From assembly GCA_963681505.1 (NCBI GenBank), contig OY811981.1, forward strand, positions 434,001 through 498,000: DNA of 64,000 nt, in the 5' to 3' direction. Below the pieces are notes generated by a model that was given only the letters and a program-made list of their open reading frames with translations, was not told the DNA's origin and did not search any database. Origin of the DNA: Eunapius fragilis (lineage: Eukaryota; Porifera; Demospongiae; Spongillida; Spongillidae). The position numbers were made by a program, and so were the translations under genes. This document shows positions 52,726 through 63,729 of this stretch, piece by piece (the first letter of the stretch is position 1; every line of letters begins with the position of its first letter).

Positions 52726-53160
52726 CCATGCGAGAGAGCTGTGATAATCGTCACCCAAGTAGAAAGTCATTCAGAACTGTTGCCCCTCATGTTTATGCAT
52801 GCATATCACATGGTATAGGCATTGAAACATGCTTGGTTGGGATGTTAATCAGGCATTCAGGTCTTACTCCTGGGCACCCGAGCCCCCTTTACTTGTGAGA
52901 GAGCTGTGATTATCGTCACCCATGTAGAAAGCCATTCAGAACTGTTGCCCCTATGTTTATACATACCTATTACATGATATAGCCATTGAAACATGATTGG
53001 TTGGGATGTTCATGTCTTATTAACCTGAGCCCCTACTTTTGAGAGAGCTATGATATATATGACTCAAGTAGGAAGTCATATAAAACTGTTGCCCCTGTGT
53101 TTCTTCATACTTACCACATACAATAGGCACTGCAACATGTTCAGTACAGCCCTTATTCCT
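52726..53160. repeat. ~165-bp diverged tandem repeat, 3 copies
   Basis: GAGAGAGCTGTGATAATCGT (52731), GAGAGAGCTGTGATTATCGT (52897) and a more diverged copy at 53041 each continue to AACTGTTGCCCC and then CATTGAAACATG-like sequence. Spacing is about 166 and 144 bp. Confidence 0.85.
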
Positions 53161-53637
53161 GGGAACCAGAGCCCCCTTCCTTTTCTTTGTTAGCTGGCAC
53201 CAGAACATGCATGAACTATGATCCTATCTGTACGTGCACTGGAGAGCAAAGTTCACTCGTGCCGTCATGATGTATATGTTCGTTCAAATAGCACTTCATA
53301 CCCACTTGGGAGAATCACTCGTGTTAAAACTGGTCATCAAATCACCCCAGGCAAGTTCCAAATCAATGAGTCATGATCCTCATCATTTAAAAGCAAAATG
53401 TTACATGTACAAAGAAAAGCATCAGTAAATGTCCTTTAACTCTTTAAGGCCCTAAGTAGAGCTTGCTGCTGAGGACAACAGTTTGGCCGCCTGCAGAAAT
53501 AAGATCCGGAATGCATGTGCGAGAGTAAGTGTACATGGGTGAATGGACACGTACATGTACATGTATAGACACACCTCTTCATAACGCACACATGGACCAT
53601 ATATCTCATCATTAAGTACACTCAATCACTAATACCT
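53161..53637. other. CACTA-like element interior between its two internal arrays
   Basis: Unique sequence. A 64-codon plus-strand frame at 53234-53428 and a 61-codon minus frame at 53436-53621 are present, but neither has family similarity or splice support. Confidence 0.4.
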
Positions 53638-56225
53638 GATGAGGCCACGCCCGTAAAGGTCACACACCTCCCTGGAGGCCAGTATGTGTGTTACATCTGC
53701 TGATTTTAAAGCTCACAGGACATGTAACACCACAGCTACTCTAAAGAATGCACAAGTCAAAATGTCACTACACGCATTAAATATTAGCATTTATCCGTTT
53801 ACCTGATGAGGCCACGCCCATGAAGGTGACAAACCTCCCAAGAGGCCAGTATGTGTGTTACACCTGCTCAGTTTGAAGCTCTCAGGACATGTAACACCAC
53901 AGCTACTCTAAAGAATGCACAAGTCAAAACGTCACTACACGCATTAAATATTAGCATTTATCGGTTTACCTGATGAGGCCACGCCCATGAAGGTGACAAA
54001 CCTCCCAAGAGGCCAGTATGTGTGTTACACCTGCTCAGTTTGAAGCTCTCAGGACATGTAACACCACAGCTACTCTAAAGAATGCACAAGTCAAAACGTC
54101 ACTACACGCATTAAATATTAGCATTTATCCGTTTACCTGATGAGGCCACGCCCATGAAGGTAACATGCCTCCCAAGAGGCCAGTATGTGTGTTACACCTG
54201 CTCAGTTTGAAGCTCTCAGGACATGTAACACCACAGCTACTCTAAAGAATGCACAAGTCAAAACGTCACTACACGCATTAAATATTAGCATTTATCGGTT
54301 TACCTGATGAGGCCACGCCCATGAAGGTGACAAACCTCCCAAGAGGCCAATATGTGTGTTACACCTGCTCAGTTTGAAGCTCTCAGGACATGTAACACCA
54401 CAGCTACTCTAAAGAATGCACAAGTCAAAACGTCACTACACGCATTAAATATTAGCATTTATCGGTTTACCTGATGAGGCCACGCCCATGAAGGTGACAA
54501 ACCTCCCAAGAGGCCAGTATGTGTGTTACACCTGCTCACTTTAAAGCTCACAGGACATGTAACACCACAGCTACTCTAAAGAATGCACAAGTCAAAACGT
54601 CACTACACGCATTAAATATTAGCATTTATCCGTTTACCTGATGAGGCCACGCCCATGAAGGTAACATGCCTCCCAAGAGGCCAGTATGTGTGTTACACCT
54701 GCTCAGTTTGAAGCTCTCAGGACATGTAACACCACAGCTACTCTAAAGAATGCACAAGTCAAAACGTCACTACACGCATTAAATATAAGCATTTATCGGT
54801 TTACCTGATGAGGCCACGCCCATGAAGGTGACAAACCTCCCAAGAGGCCAATATGTGTGTTACACCTGCTCAGTTTGAAGCTCTCACAACATGTAACACC
54901 ACAGCTACTCTAAAGAATGCACAAGTCAAAACGTCACTACACGCATTAAATATTAGCATTTATCGGTTTACCTGATGAGGCCACGCCCATGAAGGTGACA
55001 AACCTCCCAAGAGGCCAGTATGTGTGTTACACCTGCTCACTTTAAAGCTCACAGGACATGTAACACCACAGCTACTCTAAAGAATGCACAAGTCAAAACG
55101 TCACTACACGCATTAAATATTAGCATTTATCCGTTTACCTGATGAGGCCACGCCCATGAAGGTGACAAACCTCCCAAGAGGCCAGTATGTGTGTTACACC
55201 TGCTCAGTTTGAAGCTCTCAGGACATGTAACACCACAGCTACTCTAAAGAATGCACAAGTCAAAACGTCACTACACGCATTAAATATTAGCATTTATCCG
55301 TTTACCTGATGAGGCCACGCCCATGAAGATGACAAACCTCCCAAGAGGCCAGTATGTGTGTTACACCTGCTCAGTTTGAAGCTCTCAGGACATGTAACAC
55401 CACAGCTACTCTAAAGAATGCACAAGTCAAAACGTCACTACACGCATTAAATATTAGCATTTATCCGTTTACCTGATGAGGCCACGCCCATGAAGGTGAC
55501 AAACCTCCCAAGAGGCCAGTATGTGTGTTACACCTGCTAAGTTTGAAGCTCTCAGGACATGTAACACCACAGCTACTCTAAAGAATGCACAAGTCAAAAA
55601 ACGTCACTACACGCATTAAATATTAGCATTTATCCGTTTACCTGATGAGGCCACGCCCATGAAGGTAACATGCCTCCCAAGAGGCCAGTATGTGTGTTAC
55701 ACCTGCTCAGTTTGAAGCTCTCAGGACATGTAACACCACAGCTACTCTATAGAATGCACAAGTCAAAACGTCACTACACGCATTAAATATTAGCATTTAT
55801 CGGTTTACCTGATGAGGCCACGCCCATGAAGGTGACAAACCTCCCAAGAGGCCAATATGTGTGTTACACCTGCTCAGTTTGAAGCTCTCAGGACATGTAA
55901 CACCACAGCTACTCTAAAGAATGCACAAGTCAAAACGTCACTACACGCATTAAATATTAGCATTTATCGGTTTACCTGATGAGGCCACGCCCATGAAGGT
56001 AACATGCCTCCCAAGAGGCCAGTATGTGTGTTACACCTGCTCAGTTTGAAGCTCTCAGGACATGTAACACCACAGCTACTCTAAAGAATGCACAAGTCAA
56101 AACGTCACTACACGCATTAAATATTAGGTTTACCTCATGAGGCCACGCCCATGAAGGTGACAAACCTCCCAAGAGGCCAATATGTGTGTTACACCTGCTC
56201 AGTTTGAAGCTCACAGGACATGTAA
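53638..56225. repeat. 167-bp minisatellite inside the CACTA-like element, ~15.5 copies
   Basis: GATGAGGCCACGCCCATGAA starts at 53638 (variant), 53805, 53972, 54139 and onward with a 167-bp period. One unit near 55600 has two extra A's and the last (about 56136) is shortened by about 10 bp. Diagnostic changes (ATTTATCC/ATTTATCGG, GGTGACAAAC/GGTAACATGC, CCAGTATG/CCAATATG) occur in a partly repeating order, for instance 54139-54640 against 54640-55141. No frame is maintained. Confidence 0.95.
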
Positions 56226-56819
56226 CATTTGCTGCTTTGAAGCTAGCTATTCCAAAGAATGCCCATGTCCACAGTCATGAAAGTCATACACTTTTTCAAA
56301 TGTGTTATAGCTGTAATGGTAATGAAAACAAATGTAATAAATGGAGCACCATTACTTTCATACGCTCTATAGGTTAACTGTGCTTCAACCGTACCGCTGA
56401 TCACAGCAAAGTTGGCCATCAAGTTGGCCTTCCATCTTTGCCATGATGAAAAACAGTATCGCTGATACGGTATCGACGTCCATAGAGATGAAAGGCAGTG
56501 ATCACCACCTGCGATAACGTCAGGAGTGTTCGCCACCCCCCTGTTTATTCTACAGAGAACGTTACTTGCGAGAAACTATGTATGGTACTAAGGGTTGTTT
56601 TAAACTCATATAAATCAAGCAGACTAGACGTACCGAATTTTAGAGAAGGAGGTGCTCAAAACGGGTTGCTCTGCAGCTATGTGAGATCAGAGATCATATT
56701 CGATGCTCTTGGATTCGAAATAATATTTTCAAAGGTATTAAATATAATAAGCTTCGAAAATGTTTATCCAAATTAACATTTAGAATTTACGGTATTAGCG
56801 TATACTTTAAGAGTCAGGT
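56226..56819. other. Right interior of the CACTA-like element
   Basis: Unique sequence. A 97-codon minus-strand frame at 56243-56536 begins with GTG rather than ATG and has an inner CAG/GTGGTG donor-like site; no family recognised, probably not a gene. Confidence 0.35.
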
Positions 56820-56978
56820 GCGTATACCACGATGGTTAGTGAATACAATTGACACCTGCGGATTCTTGGAATATACGTATGCGTATTTTTGAAATATAAC
56901 CACACACGGTATATTAATGGTATACCAGAAATATACGCATAAATATACACCACTGTATACTACTTTCGTTGCACAGTG
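56820..56978. repeat. Right terminal/subterminal repeat of the CACTA-like element
   Basis: Ends TTCGTTGCACAGTG. ATATACGCATAAATATACAC (56931-56950) is the inverted counterpart of the left GTGTATATTTTGCGGAT. ACGGTATATTAATGG lies just inside. Confidence 0.7.
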
Positions 56979-59900
56979 ACTCCTGCAGGAGTCATATATA
57001 CCAACATACTTGACTCCTACAGGAGTCATACATTGAGATACTTGACTCCTGCAGGAGTCATACATACCAACATACTTGACTCCTGCAGGAGTCATACATG
57101 GAGATACTGGACTCCTGCAGGAGTCATACATAATGGCATACTTGACTCCTGCAGGAGTCATGCATTGAGATAATTGACTCCTGCAGGAGTCATACATACC
57201 AACATAATTGACTACTGCAGGAGTCATACGTGGAGATACTTGACTCCTGCAGGAGTCATACATAATGACATACTTGACTCCTGCAGGAGTCATACATAAT
57301 GACATACTTGACTCCTGCAGGAGTCATGCATTGAGATACTTGACTCCTGCAGGAGTCATACATACCACCATACTTGACTCCTACAGGAGTCATACATTGA
57401 GATACATGACTCCTGCAGGAGTCATACATACCACTATACTTGACTCCTGCAGGAGTCTTACATGGAGATACTTGACTCCTGCAGGAGTCATTCATAATGA
57501 CATACTTGACTCCTTCAGGAGTCATGCATTGAGATACTTGACTCCTGCAGGAGTCATATATACCAACATACTTGACTCCTACAGGAGTCATACATTGAGA
57601 TACTTGACTCCTGCAGGAGTCATACATACCAACATACTTGACTCCTGCAGGAGTCATACATGGAGATACTTGACTCCTGCAGGAGTCATACATAATGACA
57701 TACTTGACTCCTGCAGGAGTCATGCATTGAGATAATTGACTCCTGCAGGAGTCATACATACCAACATAATTGACTACTGCAGGAGTCATACATTGAGATA
57801 CATGACTCCTGCAGGAGTCATACATACCACCATACTTGACTCCTGCAGGAGTCATACATGGAGATACTTGACTCCTGCAGGAGTCATACATAATGACATA
57901 CTTGACTCCTTCAGGAGTCATGCATTGAGATACTTGACTCCTGCAGGAGTCATATATACCAACATACTTGACTCACACAGGAGTCATACATTGAGATACT
58001 TGACTCCTGCAGGAGTCATGCATACCAGCATACTTGACTCCTGCAGGAGTCATACATGGAGATACTTGACTCCTGCAGGAGTCATACATAATGATATACT
58101 TGACTCCTGCAGGAGTCATGCATGGAGATACTTGACTCCTGCAGGAGTCATACATAATGACATACTTGACACTTGCAGGAGTCATGCATTGAGATAATTG
58201 ACTCCTGCAGGAGTCATACATACCAACATACTTGACTAGTGCAGGAGTCATACATGGAGATACTTGACTCCTGCAGGAGTCATACATAATGACATACTTG
58301 ACTCCTGCAGGAGTCATACATCATGACATACTTGACTCCTGCAGGAGTCATGCATTGAGATACTTGACTCCTGCAGGAGTCATACATACCACCTTACTTG
58401 ACTCCTACAGGAGTCATACATTGAGATACATGACTCCTGCAGGAGTCATACATACCACTATACTTGACTCCTACAGGAGTCATACATTGAGATACATGAC
58501 TCCTGCAGGAGTCATACATACCGCTGTACTTGACTCCTGCAGGAGTCTTACATGGAGATACTTGACTCCTGCAGGAGTCATTCATAATGACATACTTGAC
58601 TCCTTCAGGAGTCATGCATTGAGATACTTGACTCCTGCAGGAGTCATATATACCAACATACTTGACTCCTACAGGAGTCATACATTGAGATACTTGACTC
58701 CTGCAGGAGTCATACATACCAACATACTTGACTCCTGCAGGAGTCATACATGGAGATACTGGACTCCTGCAGGAGTCATACATAATGGCATACTTGACTC
58801 CTGCAGGAGTCATGCATTGAGATAATTGACTCCTGCAGGAGTCATACATACCAACATAATTGACTACTGCAGGAGTCATACGTGGAGATACTTGACTCCT
58901 GCAGGAGTCATACATAATGACATACTTGACTCCTGCAGGAGTCATACATAATGACATACTTGACTCCTGCAGGAGTCATGCATTGAGATACTTGACTCCT
59001 GCAGGAGTCATACATACCACCATACTTGACTCCTACAGGAGTCATACATTGAGATACATGACTCCTGCAGGAGTCATACATACCACTATACTTGACTCCT
59101 GCAGGAGTCTTACATGGAGATACTTGACTCCTGCAGGAGTCATTCATAATGACATACTTGACTCCTTCAGGAGTCATGCATTGAGATACTTGACTCCTGC
59201 AGGAGTCATATATACCAACATACTTGACTCCTACAGGAGTCATACATTGAGATACTTGACTCCTGCAGGAGTCATACATACCAACATACTTGACTCCTGC
59301 AGGAGTCATACATGGAGATACTTGACTCCTGCAGGAGTCATACATAATGACATACTTGACTCCTGCAGGAGTCATGCATTGAGATAATTGACTCCTGCAG
59401 GAGTCATACATACCAACATAATTGACTACTGCAGGAGTCATACATTGGGATACTTGACTCCTGCAGGAGTCATACATAATGACATACTTGACTCCTGCTG
59501 GAGTCATGCATGGAGATACTTGACTCCTGCAGGAGTCATACATTATGACATACTTGACTCCTGCAGGAGTCATGCATTGAGATAATTGACTCCTGCAGGA
59601 GTCATACATACCAACATAATTGACTACTGCAGGAGTCATACATGGAGATACTTGACTCCTGCAGGAGTCATACATAATGACATACTTGACTCCTGCAGGA
59701 GTCATACATAATGACATACTTGACTCCTGCAGGAGTCATGCATTGAGATACTTGACTCCTGCAGGAGTCATACATACCAACATACTTGACTTCTACAGGA
59801 GTCATGCATTGGGATACTTGACTCCAGCAGGTGTCATACATACTGACATACTGGACTCCTGCAGGAGACATACATTGAGATACTTGACTCCTGCAGGAGT

Positions 59901-60216
59901 CATACATACCAACATACTTGACTCCTGCAGGAGTCATGCATGGAGATACTTGACTCCTGCAGGAGTCATACATATGGATATACTTGACTCCTGCAGGAGT
60001 CGTGCATAGAGATATTTGACTCCTGCAGGAGTCATACATCATGACATACTTGACTCCTGCAGGAGTCATGCATTGAGATACTTGACTCCTGCAGGAGTCA
60101 TACATCATGACATACTTGACTCCTGCAGGAGTCATGCATTGAGATACTTGACTCCTGCAGGTGTCATACATACTGACATACATGACTCCTGCAAGAGTCA
60201 TACATTGAGATACTTC
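56979..60216. repeat. Satellite B (right part)
   Basis: Same palindrome array as 29793-50745, about 98 units, resuming in the exact register lost at the insertion. It contains its own 1652-bp tandem duplication (57265-57735 and 58917-59387 match without visible difference). The last units are degenerate (GACTCCTGCAAGAGTC, then CACTCCTAACC). Confidence 0.96.
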
Positions 60217-60232
60217 ACTCCTAACCGCGAAC

Positions 60233-60291
60233 GCCGCTTATAAGCGGCAAAATTATTGTGCTTCGTACGGCGGACGCCGCTTATAAGCGGC
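60233..60291. repeat. Two copies of a 16-bp perfect palindrome at the array edge
   Basis: GCCGCTTATAAGCGGC occurs at 60233-60248 and 60276-60291, 43 bp apart, inside a direct repeat GCG(A/G)ACGCCGCTTATAAG. It lies only about 15 bp beyond the last satellite B unit. It also contains a TTATAA core. No gene-related role can be assigned. Confidence 0.9.
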
Positions 60292-60325
60292 ATGGCGACA
60301 TACCCCCGAGTAGCCGCGTTTTATT

Positions 60326-60757
60326 CTATAATCCCAATCCGTATGGTACTTTTTGACTAAGGATGTGATTGTCCTCAGTTTTAGATGCAAGAAACATCAC
60401 CCATCGTCTATTGTTTATATATCGATATCTCATCCAAGCGCCGTGTGAAAGATTGTACTCGGGCACGAAGATGTCATTGCAGGTGTTCTGTAGATGCTCA
60501 CGCATTGCGTGCGTAAGAAAAAGCGTAAGGCGTGTAACGAGTGCTTGGCTAGACGAGTGTGTTTTATACCGACATAGAGAGGCGGAAGTTTTTGCTGTTA
60601 GATATGAATAGTGCAACGATGCGCTGAAGAGTCGTAGTGACGATAGTTTCCTGCCATGTCCGAAAACTACGTAGATCCAGAACCTGAGGTACCACCAGGA
60701 AATGATGACGAAGTCCAAGTGCCTGTGTGTGCATGTATATTGCCTAACCACAATCAT
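60326..60757 (-). CDS. Unassigned open frame, 143 codons
   Basis: ATG at 60757, stop at 60326-60328, with an AATAAA-type polyadenylation signal (60320-60325) directly after the stop. The N-terminal third reads like non-coding sequence; the C-terminal part (NDIFVPEYNLSHGAWMRYRY, VMFLASKTEDNHILSQK) has protein-like composition and could be a terminal exon, with possible acceptors near 60680 and 60650. No family recognised. The opposite strand has a competing 80-codon frame at 60369-60611 after a CCTCAG acceptor-like site, so even the strand is uncertain. Confidence 0.28.
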   Translation of the reverse strand: MIVVRQYTCTHRHLDFVIISWWYLRFWIYVVFGHGRKLSSLRLFSASLHYSYLTAKTSASLCRYKTHSSSQALVTRLTLFLTHAMREHLQNTCNDIFVPEYNLSHGAWMRYRYINNRRWVMFLASKTEDNHILSQKVPYGLGL

Positions 60758-61049
60758 TTACACGCACAACAATAACAAGCAGCTCCCAGTGACCTGGAAG
60801 AGGAAATTGAAATTCATGAAACCCAGAGATAAGGATGTATCAAATGATAGACCTTTGATTGTGATATCACCTCAGTAGAAGTAGATTCCAGTGCTACCAT
60901 CAATTTCAATAGACCTGATTCACATTGATCCAGATACAATGCCTGGTGGATTTTCAGTAAATTGTTTCCAGATCATCCCTAGTTGTGCAGCAGACAAATC
61001 TGTATGCATCACAGGAGATGGCAAAACAGAACGGTGAGAAACGGGATAA
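60758..61049. other. Intergenic, nothing recognised
   Basis: Low-copy sequence. Short frames only, including a 40-codon acidic plus-strand frame from ATG 60656 (MSENYVDPEPEVPPGNDDE) that starts just before this stretch and could be a first exon; no support beyond composition. Confidence 0.35.
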
Positions 61050-61741
61050 GTCACAAGTGTGCCACCCCCATGCGTCACAAGTGTGCTACCCCCATGCGTC
61101 ACAAGTGTGCCACCCCCATGCGTCACAAGTGTGCTACCCCCATGCGTCACAAGTGTGCCACCCCCATGTGTCACAAGTGTGCTACCCCCATGCGTCATAA
61201 GTGTGCTACCCCCATGCGTCACAAGTGTGCCACCCCCATGTGTCACAAGTGTGCTACCCCCATGCGTCACAAGCATGGTACCCCCATGTGTCACGTGTGC
61301 TACCCCCATGTGTCACAAGTGTGCTACCCCCATGCGTCACAAGTGTGTTACCCCATGTGTCACAAGTGTGCTACCCCCATGTGTCACAAGTGTGCTTCCC
61401 CCATGTGTCACAAGTGTGCTACCCCCATGCGTTACAAGTGTGCTACCCCCATGCGTCACAAGTGTGCTACCCCCATGCGTCACAAGTGTGTTACCCCATG
61501 TGTCACAAGTGTGCTACCCCCATGCGTTACAAGTGTGCTACCCCGATGCGTCACAAGTGTGCTACCCCATGCATCACAAGTGTGCTTCCCCCATGGGTCA
61601 CAAGTGTGCTACCCCCATGCATCACAAGAATAGCTACCGCATGCATCAAGAGTGTGCTACCCCCATGCACCCCCATTGTCACAAGCATGCTATCCCAATG
61701 CTTCACAAGCATGCCACCATCGTGCGTCACAACCATTGGCT
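61050..61741. repeat. 24-bp minisatellite, ~29 copies
   Basis: Unit is GTGTGCTACCCCCATGCGTC plus ACAA. Because 24 bp is eight codons, frames stay open on both strands: CHKCATPMR on plus and THGGSTLV on minus. Later units lose register by one or two bases and carry CATGCATCAC variants. The symmetry of the open frames is explained by period alone; no ATG-plus-splice evidence for a gene. Confidence 0.95.
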
Positions 61742-62440
61742 ACCACTATAACTAAACGTACTAAAAAGATATACATGACAGTCCAATGGCTCAAAAAAGA
61801 ATTATCAATACCACAACTTCCAAACAACCCGCTTGTACAAAAAGGTTGTCTGTGCTTAGTAACACTCTTATATACTTACTTTTCAGAGGACAAAAACAGT
61901 TTCCATCTGCCTGCGCTTCTCTGCATCCATGTCCACCAGAGCGTCTGATTGGAATATCATTACCAAAGCGCTAGTCACCTTCCTAAGACCGTATAACCAA
62001 TCGGCTGGCATTAGTGTGTACCTGAACAACGGAATCAATTCAATTTTCAAAAACGTTGGACATAGGAAAGTCATTTTGTTCACATCAAAAGCGGTGGCTC
62101 TAAAAAGAATTATCCATCGTCAATACTCCAACGATACCCTTCGATAACGCAGGCTTCCACACAATCCGCGCGTACAAACAGATTGTCTTATACTTCTTAC
62201 CACTCTCATATACTTACCTCTCAATAAGACGTCAGCAGTCTCCATCTGCCTGCTTCACAGTGCCCGTGTCAACCAGTGCGTCTAATTGAACACCTCGATC
62301 CGCGCGTTAGTAATCTTACCTAAAGCGTACAGCCGATCGGCTGGCATTAGCGTGTACCTGAAAAACTGATCTATCCCATTTCAAAAAGTCGCACATAGAA
62401 AAGTTGTTCAGTTCAAAAGTTGTCAGGCGCCAATCGCAAG
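61742..62440. repeat. Diverged direct duplication, ~300 bp x2
   Basis: Copy 1 is about 61800-62110, copy 2 about 62157-62440. Shared blocks include TCCATCTGCCTGC, GTGTCAACCAGTGCGTCT-like and CGGCTGGCATTAG followed by GTGTACCTGAA. Identity is about 75-80% by eye. On the minus strand the shared TTCAG/GTACAC site resembles a splice donor, but no exon family was recognised. Confidence 0.75.
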
Positions 62441-62479
62441 ATATCTAAAATTAAATTATCCACAAAATTAATTCCGCGG

Positions 62480-63064
62480 TTACGTACAAATAGCGTCAAT
62501 GAATATCCGCGGGTAAACCGTTAAGGACTCCGTCTGTTTCTGCTGCGCTGCATGGAACTTCCTCTGCCAATCCAGCTCTACCCCTAGCGGAGCATACTGT
62601 CCCTCGAGACATTTCTTCACAGCTGCATAGTCAACCCCAGTTTCTACATCCAACAAACCCATTTGACTTACAATACGGAATGGCTCATCCTCCAACAAAG
62701 AGACCAGTTCCTACCCTTGCTTATCGTTCGGAACTCCGGCTTCCTTAAAGTAGAGCTCGATGCGCTGAATCCATATAGCAAAGTCAGCTCCCTTTCCCGC
62801 AAATCGCGAAGGTGGCCGCACGCTAAACCTGGTGGTTCTTACGCCTGCTCCTTCCTGTAAAGGATTAGCGCCACTTGTGGGAACTTGCCTGTCAACCTCC
62901 ATGTCTTGCTCTTCGGTGGCCATCCCACTTCTGACACCAGTGTGACGTCAAATCAGTTTAATCATCGAACGACTCGGTACATAATACAGCGGCTTAAATA
63001 ATGGTGTATACAACTAGTGCGCATGAGCATGACACCGCACCATTAATTCTACGCATGCGCTACA
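62480..63064 (-). mobile_element. LTR retrotransposon fossil (Ty3/Gypsy-like): short LTR, primer site, gag remnant
   Basis: Minus strand. A short LTR-like segment, about 124 bp (63064-62941), begins TGT and ends ACA. It is followed after one base by a primer-binding-site-like TGGTGTCAGAAGTGGGA (62939-62923), which resembles sites complementary to tRNA-Leu. A gag-like coding region (62923-62480) follows, recognisable by FAIWIQRIELYFKEAGVP and LEGQYAPLGVELDWQRKFHA. It is broken (about one break in the gag part), and no protease, polymerase or second LTR is seen in the window. The element abuts the CCACTACCAATC repeat. Age cannot be set without the second LTR; the moderate preservation suggests it is not ancient. 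Confidence 0.75.
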
Positions 63065-63242
63065 CTACCAATCCCACTACCACTACCACTACCAATCCCA
63101 CTACCAATCCCTCTACCAATCCACTACCAATCCCACAACCACTACCACTACCACTACAAATCCCACTACCACTACCACTACCACTACCAATCCCACTACC
63201 AATCCCACTACCACTACCACTACCAATCCCACTACCACTAAG
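63065..63242. repeat. CCACTACCAATC-type minisatellite, block 1
   Basis: Hexamer-based repeat of CCACTA and CCAATC in varying order. All indels are near multiples of six, so frames remain open; on the minus strand they read as Gly-Ser-Gly-Ile. Confidence 0.93.
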
Positions 63243-63348
63243 CAATCGGTCTCGGTGCGCCGAATTGCCCCGAATTGTTACAGATTGATCCTGCGAAAGT
63301 ACAGGCATCCGTCGCAGCGCGCCGAATTGTGCTGAATTTTTGCAGATT
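63243..63348. repeat. 62-bp repeat family, short block between the hexamer arrays
   Basis: Nearly two units of the family seen at 63730-64000 (AGCAATCGGTCTCGG.., GCGCCGAATTG, TTACAGATTGATCCTGCG). The junction CCACTAAGCAATCGGTCTCGG is the same as at about 63727, so the junction itself has been duplicated together with its flanks. Confidence 0.88.
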
Positions 63349-63729
63349 GAACCACTACCACTACCACTACCAATCTCAATACCAATCTCACTACCTCTAC
63401 CACTACCAATCCCACTACCACTCCCACTACCAATCCCACTACCACTACCACTACTACTACCAATCTCAATACCAATCCCAATACCAATCCCACTACCACT
63501 ACCAAAACCAATCCCACTACCTCTACCACTACCACTACTAATCCCACTACCAATCCCACTCCTATTACCACTACCAATCCCACTTCCTCTACCACTATCT
63601 CTAACAATCCCACTACCACTACCACTACCATTACCAATCCCACTACCAATCCAACTGCCCTTACCACTACCACTACCAATCCCACTACAAATCCCACTAC
63701 CACGACCACTACCAATCCCACTACCACTA
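63349..63729. repeat. CCACTACCAATC-type minisatellite, block 2
   Basis: Longer second block of the same hexamer-based repeat, with more variants (CTCCCACTACC, TCTCTAACAATCCC). Together with the 62-bp family it makes a 308-codon minus-strand open frame (63060-63986) that is a repeat artefact. Confidence 0.93.

Larger units (their letters stand above)
50746..56978. mobile_element. CACTA-like (EnSpm/CMC-type) DNA transposon, probably non-autonomous, 6233 bp
   Basis: Inserted precisely into satellite B. The left end reads CACTATTCTACGAA; the right end, reversed, reads CACTGTGCAACGAA. Beyond these ends about 150 bp of imperfect inverted sequence follows, with GTATATTTTGCG-type subterminal repeats. 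ACT flanks both ends (50743-50745, 56979-56981), a 3-bp target duplication as known for EnSpm/CACTA elements. Deleting the insert plus one ACT restores the array register exactly. No transposase of usual length is visible. The interior holds a possible helix-turn-helix-coding remnant near 51.7 kb, a 165-bp threefold repeat and a 167-bp minisatellite. The family call rests on ends and target site only; 4- to 6-bp target duplications cannot be excluded because TGACTC occurs at both junctions. Confidence 0.72.

Noticed and set aside
50741-56984. 6-bp target duplication TGACTC for the insertion
   Set aside because: The sequence allows 3-6 bp, but the symmetrical CACTA/CAGTG ends leave ACT, matching the 3 bp known for EnSpm/CACTA elements. 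Kept only as an alternative.
29793-60216. CRISPR array (palindromic direct repeats with short variable spacers)
   Set aside because: Spacers are only 14-16 bp, highly related to each other and organised in higher-order blocks; the context is eukaryotic with no cas genes.
29793-60216. Long repeat proteins on both strands (TPAGV/DSCRS, 22-residue period)
   Set aside because: Both strands give the same motifs because the unit is a palindrome, and frames stay open only because paired units total 66 bp. They break at every odd-length unit and have no splice or start context.
61742-62440. Extra coding part of the LTR fossil
   Set aside because: It is a diverged duplicated pair with no recognisable retroelement domain; linkage to the fossil is not supported.
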